A stretch of 64,000 bases of DNA from assembly GCA_034927775.1 (NCBI GenBank), contig JAYFPL010000077.1:17322-81321 (forward strand), given 5' to 3'. Below the pieces are notes generated by a model. That model was given only the letters and a program-made list of their open reading frames with translations. It was not told the DNA's origin and ran no database searches. Positions 1-5,955 of the stretch are shown here, piece by piece. The stretch comes from IOR16 sp034927775 (GTDB lineage Bacteria; Bacillota; Clostridia; Peptostreptococcales; Anaerovoracaceae). Each line of letters starts with the position of its first letter. The stretch's first letter is position 1. Made by a program: the position numbers and the translations under genes.

Positions 1-831
1 ATTTTTAATAAAACGTTCATCATCTAATGAAATGCCCAATTCCGTTAACGCTACAATAACTTGAACGACACTTTCAGAATTTGATTCTCCCCAGGAATCA
101 TATCCTCCGTCATTATCCTGCATCTTTGATAAACAAAGTAAAGCTTTTTCGGTTGCCTCTTTTACTTTTGCTTTATCCTGATACTTAGCCAATGCCTGTA
201 AGACCATGCCAGTAATATCCGGATCCGCCGTTAGATCCATTAATTGTGCATCATCTGTTCCACCGGTTAAGGAAAACCCCCCATCCGAAAGCTGTCTGGC
301 TAAAATCTCTTCAATGTATTTTTCTCTGGTTGCTTGTACTGCTGCTTTCTTATTTTCCGGCATCGGATAATTTTTACTGTCTAATGCAATCAATGCCCAA
401 ACTGGACCATTAATTCCCTGCCAAATGGTCTTTTCATAATCGCCCAAAGGAGTAAGCAAGTTATATCCAGCTACATTTCTTGGATCGTAGCCAATTGCAG
501 TCAGCGCTAAAATCAAACGCGAATAGTCCGTATATTTTTTTTCATGCAATACACCATTGCATTCCTTAACATACTTCTCCACCTGTGTATAGTAATTGTC
601 AAAGTAACTCTTCGGTACATCACACCCACTTCGCGCAAGACCTAAGATTACCCATTCTCCGCCGATGGAACCCACTTGTGGGTACTTAACTGTTTTACAA
701 ATATAGTTTGCAGTATTATTTAATGCTTGCTTACGAATTGTATGATCCGTTGCAAATACCCCAACTGCATTTCCCATAATCATGGTTACTACCAAGAATA
801 TGGACAATAATAACTTATTCCTCTGCTTCAT
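1..831 (-). CDS. Secreted terpenoid-cyclase-fold repeat protein, candidate corrinoid binder (3' end cut by window)
   Basis: The reading frame is open from an ATG at 831 to the window edge (277 codons, no stop), so the C-terminus is missing. A signal peptide is clear: K/R at residues 3-6, then a hydrophobic core ending in GVFAT near residue 28. The rest is alpha-helical repeat sequence with QLSDGGFSL and MQDNDGGYDSW, the QxxDGG(F/Y) signature of squalene-cyclase/prenyltransferase-type alpha/alpha barrels, which is also the fold of the N-terminal domain of intrinsic factor and transcobalamin. A DUF4430 or SLH domain could follow beyond the edge. A cobalamin riboswitch with its own promoter and terminator lies directly upstream, so expression should fall when B12 is plentiful. 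The start at 831 has GGAG seven bases upstream; an ATG at 837 is too close to it. A role in corrinoid capture is inferred from fold and riboswitch. Confidence 0.85.
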   Translation of the reverse strand, partial: MKQRNKLLLSIFLVVTMIMGNAVGVFATDHTIRKQALNNTANYICKTVKYPQVGSIGGEWVILGLARSGCDVPKSYFDNYYTQVEKYVKECNGVLHEKKYTDYSRLILALTAIGYDPRNVAGYNLLTPLGDYEKTIWQGINGPVWALIALDSKNYPMPENKKAAVQATREKYIEEILARQLSDGGFSLTGGTDDAQLMDLTADPDITGMVLQALAKYQDKAKVKEATEKALLCLSKMQDNDGGYDSWGESNSESVVQVIVALTELGISLDDERFIKN

Positions 832-852
832 TTCCATTCTCCTTCTCTTTTT

Positions 853-892
853 GCACAAAAAAATAAAAACTGTAGCATTTCTGCCACAGCCG
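853..892 (-). terminator. Riboswitch-controlled intrinsic terminator R1
   Basis: On the minus strand CTGTGGCA-gaaa-TGCTACAG (one mismatch) is followed by a T-rich run. It lies between the B12 aptamer and the start codon of the repeat protein, the usual place for the OFF hairpin of a transcription-attenuating riboswitch. Confidence 0.85.
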
Positions 893-984
893 TTTTTCTG
901 CGTTATTTGTACACTGAAAAAAGCGTCCTCTAAAACGATAGACTCCGCCCGTCTTTCTCCAATTACCCGTGGATGTACTCGTAT

Positions 985-1202
985 TTTATGTAGGTCTTCT
1001 GGCTTACGCTTCTGGAGTAATTCTCCTACATCTTCACTTTACCTTCCCAGTTTCCCAGTGGCAAAACACAATAATCTAAAGCAAAGATTCCACGATTACA
1101 GCGGCGGGACCGCGCAGGATTTTAACCTGCTTCCCTCTTAGCTGTCTACGAAATTTTTCTAATAAAACAACGTAAACAGACATAAAATTTCTGTATTAAT
1201 TT
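985..1202 (-). promoter_or_regulatory. Cobalamin riboswitch R1
   Basis: Read on the minus strand, the leader carries the hallmarks of the AdoCbl/cobalamin aptamer in order: GGGAAGCAGG...AATCCTGC, GGTCCCGCCGCTGTAA (about 1100-1120), TTTGCCACTGGGAA, GGGAAGG and the B12 box AAGCCAGAAGACCTAC near 990-1006. A promoter precedes it and an intrinsic terminator follows. It controls the secreted repeat protein that starts at 831. Confidence 0.95.
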
Positions 1203-1209
1203 TTACTAC

Positions 1210-1238
1210 ATTCTACCAACCACTTATTTTATTGTCAA
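1210..1238 (-). promoter_or_regulatory. Sigma-A promoter of riboswitch R1
   Basis: TTGACA and TAGAAT are separated by 17 bases on the minus strand, placing the transcript start near 1202, just before the aptamer. Confidence 0.8.
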
Positions 1239-1274
1239 GAACAACTTCCAAAAGGTTTTATATTTTTTATTACA

Positions 1275-1315
1275 TAAAAACCCCTAAGGAGATTTAAATT
1301 CTATAGGGGTTTGAA
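1275..1315 (-). terminator. Intrinsic terminator after the DUF2292 transcript
   Basis: On the minus strand the arms AACCCCTA and TAGGGGTT are followed by a T run. It closes the R2/DUF2292 unit before the independent R1 promoter. Confidence 0.75.
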
Positions 1316-1334
1316 TAAATAATTAAGTAATTTT

Positions 1335-1436
1335 TTACTTGTACCATTTTAGCGAATACATCAAAGGTAATTTTACTTGGTTTAATGGTTTTCCATCTTT
1401 TAAGCCTCCGGTTTTCGGTCAGCTATATTTTTTCAA
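1335..1436 (-). pseudogene. 33-codon reading frame interrupted by an in-frame TGA
   Basis: Twenty-four bases after the DUF2292 stop, a TTG at 1436 follows a GGGGA ribosome site. The frame reads MKKYS, then TGA, then PKTGGLKDGKPLNQVKLPLM and eight more residues to a TAA just before the terminator. The part after the TGA looks protein-like and uses the same codons as neighbouring genes. It could be the relic of a gene, a selenocysteine codon (no convincing SECIS hairpin is visible), or chance. I do not recognise the family. Confidence 0.3.
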
Positions 1437-1460
1437 TTTATCCCCTTTTATGTATATCGA

Positions 1461-1616
1461 TTAAAGTTTGATGCTTTTTCTCACATCTTCCACGCGAATG
1501 GGTTTTCCTTCATTAATAATGACACGTAATTCACCATATTTAATTTCACGGATTAAAGCCAAAAGCTTAACCTCCTCTTTTCGGGTTACTGTCAAATCAA
1601 CCAAAGGTCGTTCCAT
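1461..1616 (-). CDS. DUF2292 (YezD-like) small protein
   Basis: This 51-residue ORF has a strong AGGAGGG site seven bases before its ATG. Its pattern EVKLLALIREIKYGELRVII followed by a short variable segment matches DUF2292/YezD, a family of about 50-60 residues with a helix then a beta hairpin (KYGELRVIINEGKPIRVE) and no established activity. YezD-like genes are often found near sulfur or methionine genes. Here the gene sits directly behind cobalamin riboswitch R2, so it belongs to the B12 regulon. It ends in IKL and is followed by a short TGA-interrupted frame and an intrinsic terminator. The family call is from sequence pattern; the function is unknown. Confidence 0.75.
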   Translation of the reverse strand: MERPLVDLTVTRKEEVKLLALIREIKYGELRVIINEGKPIRVEDVRKSIKL

Positions 1617-1644
1617 TTTAAGCCCTCCTTTCTTGCCTTATAAT

Positions 1645-1680
1645 ATAATAAAAAAGCTGTGACATCTGCCACAGCCGTAT
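1645..1680 (-). terminator. Riboswitch-controlled intrinsic terminator R2
   Basis: Minus-strand hairpin GCTGTGGC-agat-GTCACAGC followed by TTTTTT, nearly the same sequence as the terminators of R1 and R3, between the R2 aptamer and the DUF2292 ribosome site. Confidence 0.85.
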
Positions 1681-1764
1681 TTCTGTAAAATCTGTACACT
1701 GAAAAAACAAGTAACTCTATTATAGCCTTACTCTTTTTTCCTCCAATTACCCGTGGAATGTACT

Positions 1765-1950
1765 TCAATTTTATGTAGGTCTTCTGGCTTACGTTTGCGG
1801 AAAAATGTTTCCTTTATCTTTGCTTACCTTCCCAGCTTTTCCAGTGGTAAATTACAATGTAATTTATATGCAAAGATTTCACGATTACAGCGGCGGGACC
1901 GCGCAGGATTCAAACCTGCTTTCCTCTTAGCTATCTAAAATGAATAAGAT
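1765..1950 (-). promoter_or_regulatory. Cobalamin riboswitch R2
   Basis: The minus strand carries AATCCTGCGCGGTCCCGCCG, GCTGTAATCGTG, the CCACTGG core and the B12 box AAGCCAGAAGACCTAC near 1775-1791. It controls the DUF2292 gene. I see no good sigma-A promoter immediately upstream (only a weak TATAGA near 1965), so it may be fed by transcription through R3. Confidence 0.95.
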
Positions 1951-2064
1951 TGTAGATAGACATAAAATCTATATTAAATTGTTAAATTATTTATTTTAAG
2001 GTCTCATGACCTTTTTATTTGCATCTTTTTACCAATCATCCATCCATTATATGAAAGAAAAGGA

Positions 2065-2115
2065 GCAGGAGAATCTTGGATATAGCCGCAAGTTCTATAT
2101 CCGTAACACTCCTGC
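2065..2115. other. Two-step inverted repeat between riboswitches R3 and R2
   Basis: GCAGGAG (2065-2071) pairs with CTCCTGC (2109-2115), and GGATATAG (2078-2085) pairs with CTATATCC (2095-2102). The two stems are separated by a symmetric 6x6 internal loop and capped by a 9-base loop. It lies in the roughly 225-base gap behind R3 where a regulated gene would be expected. It has no T run and does not match a class I recognise. Confidence 0.6.
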
Positions 2116-2174
2116 GGATGAAAAGGCAATGTTTAGTACCTCATATAGACTAACGGTTATATTTAAGCTAAAAT

Positions 2175-2210
2175 CAAAAACAAAAAACTGTGGCACAAAT
2201 GCCACAGCCC
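2175..2210 (-). terminator. Riboswitch-controlled intrinsic terminator R3
   Basis: Minus-strand hairpin CTGTGGC-atttgt-GCCACAG with TTTTTTGTTTTT. It is near-identical to the R1 and R2 terminators, but no ORF follows it. Confidence 0.85.
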
Positions 2211-2277
2211 GTATTTTCTGTGTATCAATTAATACTAATTCGCTATATGACCAAAATTTCCCGTTGGTACAGCATCC

Positions 2278-2440
2278 TTTTATGCAGGTCTTCTGGTTTA
2301 CGTTTATAGAGAATTCTCTTACGCCCTTGCTTACCTTCCCAGTTTCCCAGTGGCGAACTTTATCGTTCTAAAGCAAAGACTCCACGATTACAGCGGCGGG
2401 ACCACACAGGATTCTAACCTGTTTCCCTTACACAAAAGTC
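2278..2440 (-). promoter_or_regulatory. Cobalamin riboswitch R3 (no gene behind it)
   Basis: The minus strand shows AGAATCCTGTGTGGTCCCGC, CGCTGTAATCGTGG, CGCCACTGGGAAACTGG, GGGAAGG and a B12 box AAACCAGAAGACCTGC near 2283-2300. It has its own promoter and terminator. The 225 bases downstream contain only stop-rich sequence and the 2065-2115 hairpin, after which R2 begins. It is therefore either an orphan switch controlling a non-coding RNA or the first of two serial switches over DUF2292. Confidence 0.93.
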
Positions 2441-2458
2441 TTTTATGAAGTTATATTA

Positions 2459-2487
2459 ATCTTATCAGCAAACGACTTAAGCGTCAA
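2459..2487 (-). promoter_or_regulatory. Sigma-A promoter of riboswitch R3
   Basis: TTGACG and TAAGAT with a 17-base spacer on the minus strand, just downstream of the TIM-barrel gene stop. Confidence 0.7.
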
Positions 2488-2492
2488 CCCCT

Positions 2493-3455
2493 TTACAAAA
2501 ATAATTTACTTTGCTTTTTTAATACGTATTCCCTCTGTTCACGGTTTGAAGCCATCAACTCATGAACAACATATTTAGGATCTAATTTCTCAATGACTTG
2601 TCTTGCTCTTAAACAACTAGTCGGTTGATGCGTATCAATATTCCCTAAAAGCTGATAAACTTGCTTAAATCTTTTGTAATAATCTTTTTCAAGCTCTGGT
2701 ACCTGTTTTAATGCATTCTTAGTAAATTCTCCGGTTACGGATTGATGCAAATGCACTCCTTTAACATATTGGGCCAAGTCTCCATGAAGCTCCAACATAT
2801 TTTCAATATAGTTCCATGCTTCTTCTTCTGTTTTTAACTCAAGATTACTGCACATAAGATGTCCGGTATCCAGCATAATGCCTTTGTTCTTATAATGGAC
2901 TCGTTCTAAAAGACGTTCTGTCATCTTCGGATCGGTCATCGTAAGACCCGGCCACCACAAGTTTTCCATAAGGAAGGTAAACTGATAGTCTTGCTCATCT
3001 AATAGTTGATTGATTAAATCTGCCGAAGCATCGATAACCTCTTCGTTAGTATGTATATGTTGATGTTTAAACACACCTTCAATTGTTACATCGGAAATAT
3101 GGAATACGACATACTCTGCTTTCATTTTTTCAGCATGAGCTAAATCCTTTTTAAAGTTTTCCAAAAGAACGTTCGGTTCTTTTCCTCCATAAAAACCTTC
3201 CCATATCTCACGACTTCCAAATTCAGAATACAGCGCATCTTCATTCTTATTCCAAAAATCAATCCAAAAAGGATAAAAAGACATGTGAAGTCCCTTTACC
3301 ATATCCGGTAGTATAATAGCTCGATCATCATTTCCGCAACATATTATTTCTAAACCTTTGCACCCATATTTTTCGTAAAAATCCTTTAAATCTTTTGCAT
3401 TTTTGTACTCTGACAAAATTTCATTGTAGCTGGGTATATATAATATTTGTTCCAT
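2493..3455 (-). CDS. Xylose-isomerase-like TIM-barrel protein
   Basis: The 320-residue protein resembles the AP-endonuclease-2/sugar-isomerase TIM-barrel family. Strand-end motifs with likely metal ligands are visible: EYVVFHISD, FTFLMENLWWPG, KGIMLDTGHLM and VKGVHLHQS, giving the His/Glu/Asp/His series of that fold. No signal peptide is seen. The ATG at 3455 is chosen because AGGAGGG lies six bases upstream; an upstream in-frame start at 3473 has none. A consensus sigma-A promoter precedes it. It stops just before the R3 promoter and is not itself under a riboswitch. The substrate cannot be told; isomerase, epimerase and endonuclease are all possible in this superfamily. Confidence 0.8.
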   Translation of the reverse strand: MEQILYIPSYNEILSEYKNAKDLKDFYEKYGCKGLEIICCGNDDRAIILPDMVKGLHMSFYPFWIDFWNKNEDALYSEFGSREIWEGFYGGKEPNVLLENFKKDLAHAEKMKAEYVVFHISDVTIEGVFKHQHIHTNEEVIDASADLINQLLDEQDYQFTFLMENLWWPGLTMTDPKMTERLLERVHYKNKGIMLDTGHLMCSNLELKTEEEAWNYIENMLELHGDLAQYVKGVHLHQSVTGEFTKNALKQVPELEKDYYKRFKQVYQLLGNIDTHQPTSCLRARQVIEKLDPKYVVHELMASNREQREYVLKKQSKLFL

Positions 3456-3481
3456 TCTCTTCCCTCCTACCATTCTTATCC

Positions 3482-3510
3482 ATTATATTTTTGTATATTT
3501 GAAATGTCAA
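3482..3510 (-). promoter_or_regulatory. Sigma-A promoter of the TIM-barrel gene
   Basis: Perfect TTGACA and TATAAT with a 17-base spacer on the minus strand, about 30 bases before the start codon. Confidence 0.85.
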
Positions 3511-3530
3511 TCCTTGAACTTTTATTTCAA
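3499..3530. promoter_or_regulatory. Inverted repeat TTGAAAT-N18-ATTTCAA
   Basis: Seven-base arms centred 50-60 bases upstream of the sigma-54 element at 3561 and overlapping the -35 of the divergent TIM-barrel promoter. It could be the enhancer site of a sigma-54 activator or an operator for the divergent gene. Confidence 0.4.
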
Positions 3531-3560
3531 TTTTCGTCGACTTTTGATTGCTTTATAACC

Positions 3561-3576
3561 TGGCACCCTTATTGCA
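3561..3576 (+). promoter_or_regulatory. Sigma-54 promoter of the DUF4430 lipoprotein
   Basis: TGGCACCCTTATTGCA matches the -24/-12 consensus TGGCAC-N5-TTGCW, with the GG and GC at the required spacing. It lies about 110 bases before the start codon, with no competing sigma-A promoter on this strand that I can see. Confidence 0.8.
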
Positions 3577-3688
3577 AATAAGGCTAAAATGTGATAGTTT
3601 TATTATAGAGAATAAATCATTCCATGCTTACAGCAAGAATGTTTCTAATACATAATAGAAGTACGTAGCATTCATAGGAGGAATAAAA

Positions 3689-5017
3689 ATGAGAAAAAAA
3701 ATAATTTGGAAAAAAAGTCTGGCGTTCTGTCTGACATTCTGTTTACTGATGAGTGTACTCAGCGGATGCAGCTTTGAAAAAGAAGAGCAGCAATCGGAAG
3801 CCCTCATTGCTTTAGAGAGTGCCGTTAACTATTATAAAACACAGAATAATTTGAATAATTGGGAAGAATTAGTAGCTCTTTGTGCAGCAAATCAAGCGGA
3901 TGGAATCGGCATTGGCTGGAGTTTCCTTAATCTTCCAAAAACACCAAAAGTGAATGAATACGCCTCCTCCTATATCGGAGTTATTTTAAGTGATACCATC
4001 AAGGGAGAAGGAGATCCAATCAGCTTAGCGAAAAAATTGTCAGAGACACAAAACGAAGAAAGTGGTTCCTTTGACTCGATTTACATCAATCAACACGTAT
4101 GGGCTATGATTACTTTAAACGTTGCAATCAGTAAAGACGGTTATGACTATGATAAAGCAGTCTCTTACCTTCTTTCCTACCAGGCAGAAGACGGAGGATT
4201 TGCTTACGGTCAAAACCTTGCCGAAGGTAATGTTGATTTAACCGGGATAGCTTGTATTGCATTAGCTCCATATTATCAAAAACATAAAAAAGATCCTGCA
4301 ATGAAAAAAATCATCCAATTCTTTAAAGATAAACAATTGGAAACTGGTGGTTTTGAAAATGGTGATGTAGAAAATCCTTGCACCATTGCTGCAGCCATTT
4401 GGGGACTTTCTGCCTTTGAGCAATCCCTACCGTCTACCGATGAAGGTCTCACTCCATTTGAAGCCTTAGTTGCTTTTCAAAACGAGGACGGCAGCTTCCG
4501 AATGAAAAAAGACGGTGATCATAAGTTTGACAATCTTGCTACAAGGCAGTCTACAATCGCTTTGTGTGATATTGTAAATGATATTAATACGTATCTTTTA
4601 CTTGCTTCTGGCGCAGAAACGTATCGTATTGATCATATATCAGGACCTGCTATTACCTTAACTATTGATTATCCAGAAGGCAGTGGAGAGCAAGACGTTC
4701 ATGGACCATTCACCATTGAGGAAGGATCAACCGTTTTGGATGCAATCGTATTATATGGGAAAATTACAGAAACTCCAATAGAACATAAATCCGGTGATAT
4801 TAAAAGTATTAACGGCTTTTCCGAAGAGTCAAATGAAGATACAGAAACACCAAATAATTTACCAGAAAATCCGGTAGGCTGGAGTTTTACAGTAAATAAC
4901 CAAATGCCTGAAAATAATGCAAAAAATACAATTTTGAAAGAAGGCGACCTTTTAACTTGGACTTTTGCTCCTTCCTTACCTCTGGAGGTACAAAAAGAAA
5001 ATGCAGCGGTTCAATAG
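3689..5017 (+). CDS. Transcobalamin/intrinsic-factor-like lipoprotein (alpha/alpha repeats + DUF4430)
   Basis: The 442-residue protein begins with a lipoprotein signal peptide; the lipobox LSGCS gives Cys27. Residues about 30-310 are helical repeats with QAEDGGFAYG, KQLETGGFENG and QNEDGSFRM, the terpenoid-cyclase-like alpha/alpha barrel. Residues about 325-432 form a DUF4430 domain (PFTIEEGSTVLDAIVLYG, then VGWSFTVNNQMPENNA and LLTWTFAP). This two-domain order is that of animal intrinsic factor and transcobalamin. The gene has AGGAGG before its ATG, a sigma-54 promoter upstream and a hairpin terminator after it. Three cobalamin riboswitches lie within 3 kb. Surface corrinoid binding is therefore likely, but the sequence alone does not prove it. 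Other DUF4430 proteins are cell-surface components of unknown ligand. Confidence 0.85.
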   Translation: MRKKIIWKKSLAFCLTFCLLMSVLSGCSFEKEEQQSEALIALESAVNYYKTQNNLNNWEELVALCAANQADGIGIGWSFLNLPKTPKVNEYASSYIGVILSDTIKGEGDPISLAKKLSETQNEESGSFDSIYINQHVWAMITLNVAISKDGYDYDKAVSYLLSYQAEDGGFAYGQNLAEGNVDLTGIACIALAPYYQKHKKDPAMKKIIQFFKDKQLETGGFENGDVENPCTIAAAIWGLSAFEQSLPSTDEGLTPFEALVAFQNEDGSFRMKKDGDHKFDNLATRQSTIALCDIVNDINTYLLLASGAETYRIDHISGPAITLTIDYPEGSGEQDVHGPFTIEEGSTVLDAIVLYGKITETPIEHKSGDIKSINGFSEESNEDTETPNNLPENPVGWSFTVNNQMPENNAKNTILKEGDLLTWTFAPSLPLEVQKENAAVQ

Positions 5018-5058
5018 CTTTCAGTAAATCACCATTTACTCTTCATGAAAATAACATG

Positions 5059-5100
5059 AATGACCTTTACAATGAACATACATGGTAGAGGTCATTTTAT
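5059..5100 (+). terminator. Intrinsic terminator after the DUF4430 lipoprotein
   Basis: AATGACCT and AGGTCATT arms around a 22-base loop, followed by TTATATT. The T run is modest. Confidence 0.6.
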
Positions 5101-5157
5101 ATTATAAATACAAAAACAAAACCATTGAATCGGTTTAAATAAAGGAGAATCCAACAA

Positions 5158-5868
5158 ATGAAAATCAGAAGGTATCAACCATTAAAATGGGTTGCCCTTT
5201 TTACACTCTTGGGTATCGTTTGCCTTCTCGGAACAGTAGCCTGTAAAGTAAATCAACAAAACCAATATGAAATGGAACCTGCATTTTTAAAAATTGGAGA
5301 AAAAAAGATTTCTATACACTATGTTGTAAAAATAGATGGAAAAGAAGTATCTCTAGAAGAATATCGCTATCACTTTTTAAATATGAAAGATACTACAGAA
5401 GATGGAAATGAAACTTATTTTTTAAATGATAATGATGGCACTTTACAACGTCGATTAAAATCCGATACGATGACAGCCTTAAAGGAAGTATACGCCATCG
5501 AAAAGCTTGCAAAAGAGAACCATTTAACTCTTTCCCAACAAGAAGAGGAAAAAATCGACAACGATATAGAAAATCAAGTTATCTCTTTAGGCAGTGTCTC
5601 TGCTTATAAAAAAGCTTTGCAGGAAAGCTATATGACCAATGACATCTATCGAAAAATATGGAAAACCACCTTCTATTATGAGAAGCTGTATCAACATTAT
5701 TATCCCGAGGACAAAACTATAGATTATGAAACTTTACAGCAACCAAGCGAAGAAGAGATTGCAAAAAATGAAATCAAACTACAGGCAATGATTGCAAAAA
5801 CAGCAGATTCCTTAATCGTAGAATATGCTCCAGAATATGATTTGATTTCAGTTGATACCCTATATTAA
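5158..5868 (+). CDS. SurA/PrsA-N-like lipoprotein
   Basis: A 236-residue protein with a positively charged start (KIRRYQ), a hydrophobic stretch and the lipobox TVAC, giving a lipidated Cys near residue 29. The mature part is helical and charged, with an ENHLTLSQQEEEKIDNDIE segment resembling the N-terminal domain of SurA/PrsA-type chaperones (the start of their SurA_N fold). No peptidyl-prolyl isomerase domain follows, so it is much shorter than PrsA. It has AAAGGAG before the ATG, lies 140 bases after the DUF4430 lipoprotein and ends at a bidirectional terminator. It may be a periplasmic-side partner of its neighbour, but the role is unknown. Confidence 0.7.
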   Translation: MKIRRYQPLKWVALFTLLGIVCLLGTVACKVNQQNQYEMEPAFLKIGEKKISIHYVVKIDGKEVSLEEYRYHFLNMKDTTEDGNETYFLNDNDGTLQRRLKSDTMTALKEVYAIEKLAKENHLTLSQQEEEKIDNDIENQVISLGSVSAYKKALQESYMTNDIYRKIWKTTFYYEKLYQHYYPEDKTIDYETLQQPSEEEIAKNEIKLQAMIAKTADSLIVEYAPEYDLISVDTLY

Positions 5869-5907
5869 TTTGAACGCTTTCCTTCTTTAAATATAGATAC
5901 ACACTTT

Positions 5908-5943
5908 AAAAAATCCCCGAACACTAGGTTCGAGGATTTTTTC
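5908..5943. terminator. Bidirectional terminator between convergent genes
   Basis: AAAAAATCC-CCGAAC...GTTCGA-GGATTTTTT is nearly symmetric and has T runs on both strands. It serves the lipoprotein (plus) and the DUF2812 gene (minus). Confidence 0.85.
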
Positions 5944-5955
5944 ATATCGATCCAC

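Noticed and set aside
782..1141. 119-codon plus-strand ORF
   Set aside because: It lies opposite riboswitch R1 and the start of the secreted repeat protein. Its translation follows the aptamer sequence and has no ribosome site.
1335..1436. Certain selenoprotein
   Set aside because: No SECIS-like stem with a GU-containing loop directly after the TGA, so it is reported only as an interrupted frame.
1753..1938. 61-codon plus-strand ORF
   Set aside because: Antisense to riboswitch R2. It shares residues with the ORF opposite R1 only because both mirror the same aptamer.
2065..2115. Hairpin as an ANTAR (EutV-type) target
   Set aside because: The loop is nine bases and lacks the hexaloop pattern of ANTAR targets. 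There is no paired second hairpin.
2006..2371. 121-codon plus-strand ORF
   Set aside because: It covers the hairpin and the R3 aptamer and terminator in antisense. No ribosome site and no recognisable domain.
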